Source of the DNA: Sphingomonas sp. PP-CE-1A-559
Lineage (GTDB): Bacteria; Pseudomonadota; Alphaproteobacteria; Sphingomonadales; Sphingomonadaceae
Reading direction: 5' to 3'
Assembly: GCF_004340965.1 (NCBI RefSeq)
Contig: NZ_SLYA01000002.1
Span: 62,001-126,000, forward strand
DNA: 64,000 bases
Below, one piece after another: positions 17,614 through 26,526 of the stretch. Numbering within the stretch: the first letter of the stretch is position 1; the number at the start of each line of letters is the position of its first letter. The position numbers were made by a program, and so were the translations under genes. The notes under the pieces were generated by a model. It saw only the letters and a list, made by a program, of their open reading frames with translations, had not been told where the DNA came from and searched no databases.

Positions 17614-18324
17614 ATGGCGAACAAGCGCTACACCGATGCGGCAACGGCACTCGAAGGCGTGCTGTTCGACGGCATGACGATCTGCGCGGGCGGGTTCGGG
17701 CTCTGCGGCATCCCAGAACGCCTGATCGACGCGATCGAGGCGTCTGGGGTGAAGGACCTGACGATCGCCAGCAACAATGCCGGGATCGATGGGCAGGGCC
17801 TCGGCAAGCTGCTCCGCTCGCGCCAGGTGAAGAAGATGATCTCGTCCTATGTCGGCGAGAACAAGGAATTCGAGCGGCAATATCTCAGCGGCGAACTCGA
17901 GGTCGAGTTCTGTCCGCAGGGCACGCTCGCCGAACGCTGCCGGGCAGGGGGAGCGGGCATCCCCGGCTTCTACACCAAGACCGGCGTCGGCACGCAGGTC
18001 GCCGAGGGCAAGGAGGTCAAGGTCTTCGACGGCCAGGACTACATCCTCGAACGCGGCATCCGCGCCGATCTCGCGATCATCAAGGGCTGGAAGGCGGACG
18101 AGAGCGGCAACCTCATCTTCCGCAAGACCGCGCGCAACTTCAACCAGCCGATGGCGACCGCGGGCAAGATCTGCGTCGCCGAGGTCGAGGAGATCGTCCC
18201 CGTCGGCAGCCTCGATCCCGACACGATCCACCTGCCCGGTATCTATGTGAAGCGGATGATCGTCGGTGCGCCGTACGACAAGCAGATCGAATTCCGCACC
18301 GTCCGCGAGCGGGTTTCCGCGTGA
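17614..18324 (+). CDS. scoA: 3-oxoacid CoA-transferase, subunit A
   Basis: With subunit B, moves CoA from succinyl-CoA to acetoacetate or another 3-oxoacid. It is 236 residues, the normal length. The family start is clear: [20 protein letters not shown], then [35 protein letters not shown] and the C-terminal [26 protein letters not shown] precedes the ATG. Subunit B is not next to it but two genes downstream, at 19576. The stop overlaps the GTG start of the phosphatase gene (GTGA), so the chain is translationally coupled. Confidence 0.94.
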   Translation: MANKRYTDAATALEGVLFDGMTICAGGFGLCGIPERLIDAIEASGVKDLTIASNNAGIDGQGLGKLLRSRQVKKMISSYVGENKEFERQYLSGELEVEFCPQGTLAERCRAGGAGIPGFYTKTGVGTQVAEGKEVKVFDGQDYILERGIRADLAIIKGWKADESGNLIFRKTARNFNQPMATAGKICVAEVEEIVPVGSLDPDTIHLPGIYVKRMIVGAPYDKQIEFRTVRERVSA

Positions 18325-19256
18325 TCCACTTTCGGTTCTCCTGCGCACGCAGGAGCCCAGGGTCACGGGCGTTGCGGGCGGTATCCTGGGCCCCTGCGTT
18401 CGCAGGGGCACTGGTTTTGCAGGGCTGCGTCAGCGTGTCTGCGCCGACGTCGATCGCCGCCACGCCGACTGTCTCCGCGCCCGTCACCGTCGATGGCGTC
18501 CCCGCCGGCATGCAGTATCTCTACGCCTCGGGCGAAGCCGCAGCCGTCAGCATCCAGGCCTGGAACGCACTCGTCGGCTATGTCCGCGCGCAACGCACGC
18601 CAACATCCGTCGTCCTCGCCCAAGGCGCTTCGCTAGCCGCACCCACCTGGACCACCTGCGGCACCAAACCCAAAGCTGCGGTGTTCGACGTCGACGAAAC
18701 CGTCCTCCTCAACCTCGGCTTCGAATACGACGCGTCCTCTGGCCAACCCTGGTCCGATCCCCGCTGGCAGGACTGGGAGCGCACCGGCGCCAAGCAGATC
18801 GCCCCCGTCCCGGGCGCGCTCGCCGCGCTCACCCAACTCCGCGCGATGGGCGTCACGGTGGTCTTCAACACCAACCGCTCCGCCGCCAACGCCGCGCAGA
18901 CGCAAGCGACGATCGAAACCGCCGGTCTCGGCCCCGCGCGCCACGGCGAAACGCTGTTCCTCGCCGGCGACGACGCGACGGGCTCGAAGAAGGACGGCCG
19001 CCGCGCGACGATCGCCGCGAAATACTGCGTCGTCGCGATGGGCGGCGACCAGCTCGGCGACTTCAGCGATCTGTTCAACGCCGGCCAGACCCCCGCCGCC
19101 CGTCGCGCAACAGTCCAGTCGCCCGCGATCGCGGCCAGATGGGGGGCAGGGTGGTTCGTGCTGCCCAACCCCGTTTACGGCACCGCGCTGAAAGGCAACC
19201 GCGACGAGGTATTTCCGCCAGCAGTCCGCTGGGCCCCGACTGGAGGCGTACGCTAA
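18321..19256 (+). CDS. HAD-superfamily acid phosphatase, lipoprotein e(P4)-like
   Basis: 311 residues from GTG 18321, which overlaps the scoA stop. Class B/e(P4)-type acid phosphatase: catalytic DxD motif [13 protein letters not shown], motif II Asn/Thr region [10 protein letters not shown], Lys in [10 protein letters not shown] and acidic motif [10 protein letters not shown]. These enzymes dephosphorylate nucleotides and other monoesters outside the cytoplasm. The N-terminus has a hydrophobic stretch and a lipobox, LVLQGCVS, so a lipid anchor is likely. Residues 6-30 ([21 protein letters not shown]) are the translation of an intergenic repeat, so the export signal is partly made of repeat DNA. 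The stop overlaps the next ATG (TAATG). Confidence 0.85.
   Translation: MIHFRFSCARRSPGSRALRAVSWAPAFAGALVLQGCVSVSAPTSIAATPTVSAPVTVDGVPAGMQYLYASGEAAAVSIQAWNALVGYVRAQRTPTSVVLAQGASLAAPTWTTCGTKPKAAVFDVDETVLLNLGFEYDASSGQPWSDPRWQDWERTGAKQIAPVPGALAALTQLRAMGVTVVFNTNRSAANAAQTQATIETAGLGPARHGETLFLAGDDATGSKKDGRRATIAAKYCVVAMGGDQLGDFSDLFNAGQTPAARRATVQSPAIAARWGAGWFVLPNPVYGTALKGNRDEVFPPAVRWAPTGGVR
18338..18412 (+). repeat. Palindromic repeat read as the phosphatase signal peptide
   Basis: CTCCTGCGCACGCAGGAGCC, then CAGGGTCACGGGCG...GTATCCTGGG, then CCCCTGCGTTCGCAGGGGC. Two self-complementary arms with a spacer, the same plan as the intergenic hairpin repeats, but here between the start codon and the lipobox. 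Confidence 0.8.
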
Positions 19257-19576
19257 TGGCCGACCATCCCGCCAATCACCCCAATGCGATCGCGCTCGAC
19301 AAGGGTGCGCAACTCACCAGTGAATCGGTCGAGGTCGCGCGCATCTGGATCACCAACGGCGCCGGCAGCAACGTGCTGATCGACGCGGGCATTCTCGAGG
19401 ATCCGACCGTGTTCGGCTACCTTCTCGCCGACACGATCCGCCACGCCGCGCGCGCCTATGCGGGCACCTGGGGCCTCGACGAGGACACCGCATTGCAGGC
19501 GATCGTCGACGGCGTCGGCACCGAACTCCGCGAACAATTCACGACCATCACCACCATCCAGGAAGGAATGCACTGA
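19256..19576 (+). CDS. DUF5076 domain-containing protein
   Basis: 106 residues, cytoplasmic by composition. It matches my memory of the DUF5076 family: [20 protein letters not shown] at residues 11-30, [20 protein letters not shown], and a helical C-terminal half. Function is not known. It starts on the last base of the phosphatase stop and its own stop overlaps the start of scoB (TGATG), so it sits coupled between the two halves of a CoA-transferase. Confidence 0.75.
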   Translation: MADHPANHPNAIALDKGAQLTSESVEVARIWITNGAGSNVLIDAGILEDPTVFGYLLADTIRHAARAYAGTWGLDEDTALQAIVDGVGTELREQFTTITTIQEGMH

Positions 19577-20211
19577 TGCCCTGGGACCGTAACCAGATGG
19601 CCGCGCGCGCGGCGCAGGAACTGAAGGACGGCTATTACGTCAATCTCGGCATCGGCATCCCGACGCTGGTCGCGAACAACATCCCCGAGGGTATGACCGT
19701 CACGCTCCAGTCGGAGAACGGCATGCTCGGGATCGGGCCGTTTCCGTACGCAGGCGAGGAGGACGCCGACCTGATCAACGCCGGCAAGCAGACGATCAGC
19801 GAACTCCCCTCGTCCGTCTATTTCAGTTCGTCGGACAGCTTCGCGATGATCCGCGGCGGCCATATCGACCTCACGGTACTGGGGGCGATGGAGGTCAGCG
19901 AAGGCGGCGACATCGCCAACTGGATGATCCCGGGCAAGATGATCAAGGGCATGGGCGGCGCGATGGATCTCGTCGCCGGCGTCAAGCAGATCATCGTCGT
20001 GATGGACCACACCGCCAAGGACGGAAGCCCCAAGTTCATCCCGTCGTGCACGCTGCCGCTCACCGGCAAGAACGTCGTCGACATGATCGTCACCGACCTC
20101 GCCGTGTTCCAGCGCGCGGATCACGACAGCCCGTTCAGGCTGGTCGAGATGGCGCCGGGCGTTACCGCCGACGAGATCGCTGCAAAGACCACCGCGCGCT
20201 ACACCGCCTGA
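19576..20211 (+). CDS. scoB: 3-oxoacid CoA-transferase, subunit B
   Basis: 211 residues, full length. The catalytic glutamate is in the motif [15 protein letters not shown]; other family stretches are [40 protein letters not shown] and [18 protein letters not shown]. Partner of the subunit A at 17614. Its start overlaps the DUF5076 stop and its stop overlaps the GST start by one base. The two subunits are separated by two unrelated genes, so equal expression depends on coupled translation across them. Confidence 0.94.
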   Translation: MPWDRNQMAARAAQELKDGYYVNLGIGIPTLVANNIPEGMTVTLQSENGMLGIGPFPYAGEEDADLINAGKQTISELPSSVYFSSSDSFAMIRGGHIDLTVLGAMEVSEGGDIANWMIPGKMIKGMGGAMDLVAGVKQIIVVMDHTAKDGSPKFIPSCTLPLTGKNVVDMIVTDLAVFQRADHDSPFRLVEMAPGVTADEIAAKTTARYTA

Positions 20212-20894
20212 TGGGTTACACGCTCGTCACCGCGAACCGCAATTATTCGAGCTGGTCGCTGCGCCCCTGGGCCTTGATGAAGGCGCTCGGCATTGACTTC
20301 GAGGACCGGATCGAGCCGTTCCTGGAACCCGTCAATTACGAAGCGTTCCGCGCCTTCTCGCCGACCGGGCAAGTGCCGGTGCTGATCGACGGCGAGCGGA
20401 CGGTATGGGATTCGCTCGGCATCGTCCTCTACCTCGCCGAGCGTCATGACGGAATCTGGCCGGTCGATGCCGAGGCACGCGCGTGGGCGATCTGCGCGAC
20501 GGCGGAGATGCATGGTGGGTTCTCCGCACTCCGCAACGAGCGGACGATGAACGTCGGCGTCCGTGTGAATGCCGCCCCCGGCAGCGACGCGCTCGACTGC
20601 GACGTCGCGCGGATCGCCGAACTCTGGACCGAGGGACTCGACCGGTTCGGCGGCCCCTGGCTCGCCGGCGCTCAGTTCACTTCCGTTGACGCCTTTTATG
20701 CGCCGGTTGCGTTCCGCGTGCGGACCTACGGGATCGACGTCGGCCCGGCAGGTCTCGCCTGGGTCGAGCGGATCATCGCGCACCCGGCAATGCGCGAATG
20801 GGAAGCGACTGCGCTCGCCGAGACATGGCGCGAAGAAAGCCACGAGGCCGACCTCGCGACATGCGGGTCGATCACTGCGGATTTTCGCCGCTGA
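20211..20894 (+). CDS. Glutathione S-transferase, maleylacetoacetate isomerase-like group
   Basis: 227 residues. N-terminal thioredoxin-like domain with NRNYSSWSLRPWALMKALGI (Ser-rich active site) and the cis-Pro/ligand segment SPTGQVPVLIDGERTVWDSLGIVLYL. The helical C-domain includes ERTMNVGVRV. Substrate is unknown; the group includes enzymes that isomerise or detoxify acyl and aromatic compounds. It is the fifth gene of the coupled chain that starts with scoA, overlapping its neighbours by one base on each side. Confidence 0.88.
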   Translation: MGYTLVTANRNYSSWSLRPWALMKALGIDFEDRIEPFLEPVNYEAFRAFSPTGQVPVLIDGERTVWDSLGIVLYLAERHDGIWPVDAEARAWAICATAEMHGGFSALRNERTMNVGVRVNAAPGSDALDCDVARIAELWTEGLDRFGGPWLAGAQFTSVDAFYAPVAFRVRTYGIDVGPAGLAWVERIIAHPAMREWEATALAETWREESHEADLATCGSITADFRR

Positions 20895-21775
20895 TGCGCC
20901 GCGCCGTGATCGTCATAGCGCTGATCGTGATCCTGATCGCAGGCACGGCGTTCACCGCAGGGCCGGGTACGCTCAGCGTCCTCGACGGTATCATGGGCGG
21001 CGGACGCGGCACCGCCCGTATCCGCGAAGGCGTCCCGTTCGGCACGCACGGTCAGAAACTCGACGTCTGGCGCCCGTCCGGTGGCGCCAAGACCGGCCTG
21101 CCGGTGCTGATCTTCTGGTACGGCGGCGGCTGGGTGCACGGCTCGCGCGGCGCCTATGCGTTCGCGGCGCGCGCCTATGCGAAGGCAGGCTACGTCGTCG
21201 TGATGCCCGATTACCGCAAAGTGCCCGACGTGCGCTTCCCCGCCTTCCTCCAGGACGGCGCCGAAGCGGTGAAATGGACCCGCGACCACATCGCGCAGTC
21301 TGGCGGCGACCCGAACCGAATCGCCGTCGCCGGCCATTCCGCGGGTGCCTACACCGTCGCGATGCTGACGCTCGACCAACGCTGGCTGAAGGCGGAGGGC
21401 GTCGACCCGCACATCATCAAGGCGGCGGTCGGCCTGTGCGGGCCGTACGACTTCTACCCGTTCACCGCCAAGCGCGCGGTCGACGCGATGCAGGGCGCCA
21501 CCGACCCGGTTATGACCCAGCCGATCCACTTCGCGCGCGCGGACGCCCCGCCGTTGCTACTGATCACCGCCGGCGACGATACGCAGGTCAAGCCGCACAA
21601 CGCGATCAACCTCACTGCGCGACTGAAGGCGCTCGGGGCGTCGGTGACGCACATCGATTACCCCGGTTTGAGCCACGAGAACGTCGCGATGGCACTCTCG
21701 AAGCCGTTCCGCGGCAAGGCCCCGGTGCTGGCCGACAGCGTCGCATTCCTGAACAAGGCGATGCCCGCGCGGTAA
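20894..21775 (+). CDS. Membrane-anchored or exported alpha/beta hydrolase (esterase)
   Basis: 293 residues. An N-terminal hydrophobic segment ([19 protein letters not shown]) serves as anchor or signal. The catalytic triad is visible: Ser in [11 protein letters not shown], Asp in [12 protein letters not shown] and His in [11 protein letters not shown]. The oxyanion region reads [13 protein letters not shown], a form of the HGG motif in hormone-sensitive-lipase-like esterases. Start ATG 20894 overlaps the GST stop and is the last gene of the six-gene chain; a repeat follows. Substrate not known. Confidence 0.87.
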   Translation: MRRAVIVIALIVILIAGTAFTAGPGTLSVLDGIMGGGRGTARIREGVPFGTHGQKLDVWRPSGGAKTGLPVLIFWYGGGWVHGSRGAYAFAARAYAKAGYVVVMPDYRKVPDVRFPAFLQDGAEAVKWTRDHIAQSGGDPNRIAVAGHSAGAYTVAMLTLDQRWLKAEGVDPHIIKAAVGLCGPYDFYPFTAKRAVDAMQGATDPVMTQPIHFARADAPPLLLITAGDDTQVKPHNAINLTARLKALGASVTHIDYPGLSHENVAMALSKPFRGKAPVLADSVAFLNKAMPAR

Positions 21776-21778
21776 TCC

Positions 21779-21840
21779 ATCTTGTTTCCCCGCGAAGGCG
21801 GGGACCCAGTCTGGGCTCCCGCCTTCGCGGGAGAACAAAC
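21779..21840. repeat. TTTCCCCGCGAAGGCGGGGA hairpin repeat
   Basis: CTTGTTTCCCCGCGAAGGCG, then GGGACCCAGTCTGGGCTC, then CCGCCTTCGCGGGAGAACAA. It closes the scoA-to-esterase chain and could act as a transcript end. Confidence 0.88.
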
Positions 21841-21932
21841 TTCCTCTGAGCGTGACCCCGGCTCATCCGAACGACCGAAAATTACATACAACCTTGGCGC
21901 AGCACCCCTTTTCGGTTACCGCGCGCTCCATC

Positions 21933-23369
21933 ATGGCCACTCCCCAAACGCTGTACGAAAAGATCTGGGCGGCGCACGTCGTCGAACGCCGCGACGATGG
22001 CACCTGCCTAATCTATATCGACCGTCACCTCGTGCACGAGGTCACCAGCCCGCAGGCCTTCGAAGGTCTCCGCGTAGCAGGCCGCAAGGTCCGCCGCCCC
22101 GACCTGACGCTCGCCGTCCCCGATCACAACCTCCCGACCACCGCGCGGAAAGATGCCGCCGGCCGCGTCCTGCCGATCGCCGACCCCGAAAGCGCGCAGC
22201 AACTCGACGCACTCCGCCGCAACACCTCCGAGTTCGGCATCGACTATATCGACGCGACCGCGATCGAGCAGGGCATCGTCCACGTCGTCGGTCCCGAGCA
22301 GGGCTTCACGCTGCCCGGCACGACGCTCGTCTGCGGCGACAGCCACACGTCGGCGCATGGCGCACTCGGCGCGCTCGCGTTCGGGATCGGCACCAGCGAG
22401 GTCGAGCACGTCCTTGCCACGCAGACATTGCTGTTGTCGCAGGCCAAGACGATGGAAGTCCGCGTCGACGGCGAACTCGGCTTCGGCGTCAGCCCGAAGG
22501 ACGTCATCCTCGCGATCATCGGCAAGATCGGCGCGGCGGGCGGCACCGGCCACGTCATCGAATTCACCGGCAGCGTGATCCGCGCGATGTCGATCGAGGG
22601 CCGCCTGACGATCGCCAACATGTCGATCGAGGCAGGCGCGCGCGCCGGCCTGATCGCGCCAGACGACACGACCTTCGCGTACCTCAAGGGCCGCCCGATG
22701 GCCCCGACCGGCGAGAACTGGGATCGCGCCGTTACGTGGTGGCGCAGTCTCGCGACCGATCCTGGCGCGAAATACGACAAGTCCGTCACGCTCGACGCCG
22801 CCGATATCGCGCCCGGCCTCACCTGGGGTACCAGCCCCGAGGACGTCGTGCCGATCACCGGTTTCGTGCCCGAACCGTCGAGCTTCGCGGACCCCGCCAA
22901 GCAGGCCGCCGCGCAGAAGTCGCTCGACTATATGGGCCTCACCGCCGGCACTGCGATGCGCGACGTGCCGATCCAGCACGTCTTCATCGGCAGCTGCACC
23001 AACAGTCGCATCGAAGACCTCCGCGCCGCCGCGGCGATCGCGGACGGCCGCCATGTCGCGACCGGCGTCCGTGCGCTCGTCGTCCCCGGCTCGGGCCTCG
23101 TGAAGCGTCAGGCCGAAGCCGAAGGGCTCGACCGGATCTTCATCACCGCTGGTTTCGAATGGCGCGAACCGGGCTGTTCGATGTGCCTCGCGATGAACCC
23201 GGACAAAGTCCCTGCGGGGGAGCGTTGCGCTTCCACGTCGAACCGTAATTTCGTCGGCAGACAGGGTCCCGGAGCGCGCACGCATCTGGTATCACCCGCG
23301 ATGGCGGCAGCGGCGGCGGTTACCGGTAAGCTGAGCGACGTCAGAGAGTTGATGGGGGAACGAGCATGA
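21933..23369 (+). CDS. leuC: 3-isopropylmalate dehydratase, large subunit
   Basis: Isomerises 2- to 3-isopropylmalate in leucine synthesis, together with LeuD. The protein is 478 residues. The 4Fe-4S cysteines are in [15 protein letters not shown] and [15 protein letters not shown]. Other family segments are [20 protein letters not shown] and [19 protein letters not shown]. Start ATG 21933 ([12 protein letters not shown]) fits the family; an upstream in-frame ATG at 21852 would add 27 residues read partly from repeat DNA. Its stop overlaps the ATG of a 34-residue ORF (ATGA). Confidence 0.96.
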   Translation: MATPQTLYEKIWAAHVVERRDDGTCLIYIDRHLVHEVTSPQAFEGLRVAGRKVRRPDLTLAVPDHNLPTTARKDAAGRVLPIADPESAQQLDALRRNTSEFGIDYIDATAIEQGIVHVVGPEQGFTLPGTTLVCGDSHTSAHGALGALAFGIGTSEVEHVLATQTLLLSQAKTMEVRVDGELGFGVSPKDVILAIIGKIGAAGGTGHVIEFTGSVIRAMSIEGRLTIANMSIEAGARAGLIAPDDTTFAYLKGRPMAPTGENWDRAVTWWRSLATDPGAKYDKSVTLDAADIAPGLTWGTSPEDVVPITGFVPEPSSFADPAKQAAAQKSLDYMGLTAGTAMRDVPIQHVFIGSCTNSRIEDLRAAAAIADGRHVATGVRALVVPGSGLVKRQAEAEGLDRIFITAGFEWREPGCSMCLAMNPDKVPAGERCASTSNRNFVGRQGPGARTHLVSPAMAAAAAVTGKLSDVRELMGERA

Positions 23370-23470
23370 AGAAGGTTTTTGTATTGCTGGCGGCTGGGGC
23401 AATGCTTAGCGGCGTAGCGGCCTATGTCGCATCGGCACGTGTGGTTCCGGAGCGCACGGAACAGCGATGA
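23366..23470 (+). CDS. 34-residue ORF coupled between leuC and leuD
   Basis: The ORF reads [20 protein letters not shown] followed by [14 protein letters not shown]. Its ATG overlaps the leuC stop and its stop overlaps the leuD start, both as ATGA. It has a positively charged start and a hydrophobic stretch of about 20 residues, so it is a signal-anchor or tiny membrane peptide. No known family. Its role could simply be to pass ribosomes from leuC to leuD, or the peptide could have its own function. GGGGGAACGAGC before the ATG is a plausible ribosome site. Confidence 0.65.
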   Translation: MKKVFVLLAAGAMLSGVAAYVASARVVPERTEQR

Positions 23471-24096
23471 CTCCCGTCACGACCGTCTCGGGCCGCGCCT
23501 ATCCCTGGGGCGCGAAGAACATCGACACCGACGTTATCATCCCGGCGCACTGGCTGAAGACGATCACGCGCACCGGCCTTGGCCGCGGCGCGTTCGAGAC
23601 GGTCCGCGCGCAACCCGGCAACATCTTCGACGACGCGCGCTACGCCGGGTCGCCGATACTCATTGCCGGCGATAATTTCGGCTGCGGCTCCAGTCGCGAG
23701 CATGCCGCGTGGGCGCTCGCCGACATGGGCATCACCGCGGTGATCGCGCCGAGCTTCTCCGACATCTTCTCGGGCAACGCGTTCAAGAACGGCATCGTCC
23801 CCGTCGTGCTGCCCCAGGAGGCGATCGACCGGCTTATCGAAGTCGCAAAGGACCAGACCGTCACCGTCGATCTCGAGACGATGACCGTCACCACCCCGTT
23901 CCAGGACCGCTTCACCTTCGAACTCGACGCATTCCGTCGCCAGTGCCTCATGGAAGGGCTGGACGAAGTCGGCCTGACGCTGGCAAGGGATACCCAGATT
24001 TCAAATTTCGAGGAGGCGGTCGCATCGAATCGCCCCTGGATGACGGTGGAGAGCGGGTATGCGAGCATTGGTGTCGAAGGTAGTCGGCGGACCTGA
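23467..24096 (+). CDS. leuD: 3-isopropylmalate dehydratase, small subunit
   Basis: 209 residues, the swivelling substrate-recognition subunit partnered with LeuC. Family motifs: [20 protein letters not shown], the conserved [17 protein letters not shown], and [20 protein letters not shown]. The C-terminal end runs on to 24096, so its last 38 bases overlap the start of the following oxidoreductase gene. Its ATG overlaps the stop of the 34-residue ORF. Confidence 0.95.
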   Translation: MTPVTTVSGRAYPWGAKNIDTDVIIPAHWLKTITRTGLGRGAFETVRAQPGNIFDDARYAGSPILIAGDNFGCGSSREHAAWALADMGITAVIAPSFSDIFSGNAFKNGIVPVVLPQEAIDRLIEVAKDQTVTVDLETMTVTTPFQDRFTFELDAFRRQCLMEGLDEVGLTLARDTQISNFEEAVASNRPWMTVESGYASIGVEGSRRT

Positions 24097-25057
24097 AACT
24101 CTGGAAATGGTCGAGCTGCCCGATCTGGTAGCCGGCCCCGGACAGGTGGTCGTCGCGGTCAAGGCCTGCGCGATCAACTTCCCCGACGTCCTGATCATCG
24201 AGGACAAATACCAGTTCAAGCCGCAGCGCCCGTTCGCACCGGGCGGCGAAATCGCCGGCACGATCGATTCGATCGGCGAGGGCGTCACCGGCTGGACAGT
24301 CGGCGACCGCGTGATCGCGATGCTCGGTCACGGCGGGCTGTGCGAGAAGGTCCTCGCCGACCCCGCCAAGCTCTACCGCCTTCCCGAAGGCCGCAGCTTT
24401 GCCGAGGGCGCCTCGCTGATCCTCACCTACGGCACGACCATCCACGCTTTGCTCGACCGCGGCCATATCAAGGCGGGCCAGACGCTGCTCGTCCTCGGCG
24501 CCGCCGGCGGGGTAGGGCTCGCCGCGATCGAACTCGGCAAGGCGTTCGGCGCGAAGGTCGTCGCCGCCGTCTCGTCCGAGGAAAAGGCCGCCGCCGCCAA
24601 GTCCGCCGGTGCCGACGAAACGCTGATCTACGCCCGCGCCCCGTTCGACAAGGACCAGTCGAAAGCGCTCGCCGAGCAGTTCAAGGCCGCGGTCGGTCGC
24701 GACGGCGCGCATGTAATCTACGATCCGGTCGGCGGCGACTATGCCGAGCCCGCGCTGCGATCGATCGCCTGGGAGGGCAAGTATCTCGTCGTCGGCTTCC
24801 CCGCCGGCATTCCGAAATTACCGCTCAACCTGACGCTGCTCAAAAGCTGCGACGTGTGCGGCGTGTTCTGGGGAGCATTCGCGGCGCGTGATCCCATGGC
24901 GAACCAGGCGCATATCGAAACGCTGTTCGATCTGTGGGAAGCGGGAAGGATCGCGCCGCGCGTGACCGAGACATTTGCGTTCGAGGACGGCGGCAAGGCT
25001 ATCGCGAAGATGGCAGCTCGAGGTGCTATCGGGAAACTCGTCGTAGAGGTCGGCTGA
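24059..25057 (+). CDS. NADPH:quinone oxidoreductase family (MDR, zinc-free)
   Basis: 332 residues of the medium-chain dehydrogenase/reductase type. The GroES-like N-domain ([20 protein letters not shown]) has [16 protein letters not shown] and [18 protein letters not shown]. The nucleotide-binding motif is [21 protein letters not shown], and the region lacks the four-cysteine zinc loop. It probably reduces quinones or enones with NADPH. The start inside leuD is supported because the family's first strand begins exactly at this Met; the overlap with leuD is 38 bases, so expression with leucine genes is likely although the function does not obviously belong there. Confidence 0.9.
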   Translation: MRALVSKVVGGPETLEMVELPDLVAGPGQVVVAVKACAINFPDVLIIEDKYQFKPQRPFAPGGEIAGTIDSIGEGVTGWTVGDRVIAMLGHGGLCEKVLADPAKLYRLPEGRSFAEGASLILTYGTTIHALLDRGHIKAGQTLLVLGAAGGVGLAAIELGKAFGAKVVAAVSSEEKAAAAKSAGADETLIYARAPFDKDQSKALAEQFKAAVGRDGAHVIYDPVGGDYAEPALRSIAWEGKYLVVGFPAGIPKLPLNLTLLKSCDVCGVFWGAFAARDPMANQAHIETLFDLWEAGRIAPRVTETFAFEDGGKAIAKMAARGAIGKLVVEVG

Positions 25058-25080
25058 GTACAGCCGCCTCTACAGGGGGT

Positions 25081-25224
25081 TCAAAACACGTTGTACGCAA
25101 CGGTGGCGATCGCGCCCCACATCGCTATCGACGCGAAAATTCCGTAGGCAAGCCCGTGAACGACCGGCGGCGTCGCGCGCGTCTTGGTCAGGGGAACGGA
25201 TGGCAGTTGGGATAGCGTCGACAT
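25081..25224 (-). CDS. 47-residue single-pass membrane protein
   Basis: A short gene with an excellent ribosome site: AGGAGAG ends five bases before the ATG at 25224. The peptide begins MSTLSQLPSVPLTKTRATPP, then VVHGLAYGIFASIAMWGAIA followed by TVAYNVF, so one membrane helix covers residues about 24-44. I do not know the family. It is divergent from the DUF1476 gene and convergent with the quinone oxidoreductase. A GGAAC with CGAT at about the EcfG spacing lies upstream (25289-25293 reversed), which is only a weak promoter match. Confidence 0.7.
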   Translation of the reverse strand: MSTLSQLPSVPLTKTRATPPVVHGLAYGIFASIAMWGAIATVAYNVF

Positions 25225-25385
25225 ATCACTCTCCTATCCGTGCACTGTGTCACGTGATCGACTTATATATCGTTACAACCAGACCATAGTTCCAGTAGTT
25301 TTTGTACGTTTTCGTCGATTGTTGCGCGGGGGCGCTGTGCGACCTATCTCGGGGCCGACGACAAGGCTGAACGGGGACCCGCGAC

Positions 25386-25709
25386 ATGACCACTTTCGAC
25401 GACCGCGAACGCGCCAGCGAGGCGAATTTCGCGCGTGAGGAAGAGATGGCCTTCCGGATAACGGCCCGTCGCAATCGCCTGTTGGGTGGCTGGGCGGCGC
25501 AGGAAATGCAGCTGACCCCTGAAGAGACGGACGCCTATGCGACCGCGCTCGTGCATGCCGACATGGAAGGCGGCGGCGACGACGACGTCGTGCGGAAACT
25601 GGTTGGCGACCTGACCGCCGCGGGGCTCGACCATGACGAGGCTACCGTCCGCCGCGCGCTCGCACAGCAGATGATCGAGGCGCGTCGCCAATTGCTGGAG
25701 TCGCATTGA
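25386..25709 (+). CDS. DUF1476 protein, ATP synthase inhibitor subunit zeta-like
   Basis: 107 residues. The signature MTTFDDRERASEANFAREEE and ARRNRLLGGWAAQEM identifies the alphaproteobacterial DUF1476 family, whose Paracoccus member binds and inhibits the F1-ATPase. The rest is a helical bundle with MEGGGDDDVVRKLVGDL. It is the first gene of a likely operon with bolA and grxD; bolA starts one base after its stop. Confidence 0.88.
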   Translation: MTTFDDRERASEANFAREEEMAFRITARRNRLLGGWAAQEMQLTPEETDAYATALVHADMEGGGDDDVVRKLVGDLTAAGLDHDEATVRRALAQQMIEARRQLLESH

Positions 25710-25710
25710 T

Positions 25711-25941
25711 ATGCCGATGGCTGCCAACGATATCGAAGCGATGATCAAGGACGCGATCCCCGATGCCCAGGTCGAGATTACCGATCTCGCGGGCGACGGC
25801 GATCATTATGCTGCCAAGGTCACCGCCGCCAGCTTTGCCGGGATGAGCCGGGTGAAGCAGCATCAGGCCGTCTATGCCGCGCTCGGCGGTCGGATGGGCG
25901 GCGTCCTGCACGCACTACAGCTTACGACCGCAATCTCCTGA
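25711..25941 (+). CDS. BolA family protein
   Basis: 76 residues at the first ATG, or 74 from ATG 25717. The family core is present: IEAMIKDAIPDAQVEITDLA, GDHYAAKVTAASFAGMSRVK and the HQAVYAAL helix. BolA proteins form a complex with monothiol glutaredoxins through a shared 2Fe-2S cluster and take part in iron-sulphur and stress control. The next gene is exactly such a glutaredoxin, 11 bases downstream, which supports the pairing. Confidence 0.92.
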   Translation: MPMAANDIEAMIKDAIPDAQVEITDLAGDGDHYAAKVTAASFAGMSRVKQHQAVYAALGGRMGGVLHALQLTTAIS

Positions 25942-25952
25942 GGACCGAAGAC

Positions 25953-26276
25953 ATGACCGACGATTCCAACGCCCGCATCGACGCTCTGGTAAAAGCCAGC
26001 CCGGTAGTCTTGTTCATGAAGGGCAGTCCGCTGTTCCCGCAGTGCGGCTTTTCCAGCCGAGCGATCGCGATCCTCAACCACCTCGAGGTCGAGTTCGAGA
26101 GCGTCGACGTGTTGCAGGATCAGGGCATTCGCCAGGGCATCAAGAGCTATTCCGACTGGCCGACCATCCCGCAGCTGTACGTCGATGGCGAATTCGTCGG
26201 CGGCTCGGACATCATGATGGAGATGTATGAGAGCGGTGAGCTGGCGCAGTTGTTCGAGACGCAGAAGGCCAACTGA
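25953..26276 (+). CDS. grxD: Monothiol glutaredoxin, Grx4 family
   Basis: 107 residues with the monothiol active site PQCGFSSRAI. Other family features are VVLFMKGSPLFP, SYSDWPTIPQLYVDGEFVGG and SDIMMEMYESGELAQL. It binds a glutathione-coordinated 2Fe-2S cluster and passes it on or shares it with BolA. The gene ends the DUF1476-bolA-grxD unit; a 12-bp inverted repeat follows 14 bases after the stop. Confidence 0.95.
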   Translation: MTDDSNARIDALVKASPVVLFMKGSPLFPQCGFSSRAIAILNHLEVEFESVDVLQDQGIRQGIKSYSDWPTIPQLYVDGEFVGGSDIMMEMYESGELAQLFETQKAN

Positions 26277-26290
26277 TCGAGGCACCGGGT

Positions 26291-26335
26291 GGGTGGATCG
26301 ACGCGAGACCGGAAGGAAAAGCGGTCGATCCACCC
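26291..26335. terminator. Stem-loop after grxD, candidate transcript end
   Basis: GGGTGGATCGAC and its exact complement GTCGATCCACCC are separated by 21 bases that contain GGAAGGAAAAG. No T run follows, so it would not be a classical intrinsic terminator. The rest of the 250-base gap before the next gene shows nothing I can name. Confidence 0.45.
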
Positions 26336-26526
26336 TGTGAACGCGATCGCATTCGGTGACGGGACTACATCTGCACTGTCTGTGCCAGAACCCGTCGTTC
26401 GCAGTTTTGGCGACGTTCGATAGTTAATCCAGGTTTGGCCCGGCGTCGGCCTGTAAGAGTTTCCGACAGCTCTCCGCGACTAACTGAGGTCTTGCCATCG
26501 CCGCGTCGAGCCGCCATTTCGCATCC

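Noticed and set aside
26277..26526. A tRNA or riboswitch in the gap after grxD
   Set aside because: I find no T-loop consensus (GTTCGAATC), no cloverleaf arms and no known riboswitch core; only the 12-bp inverted repeat is clear.
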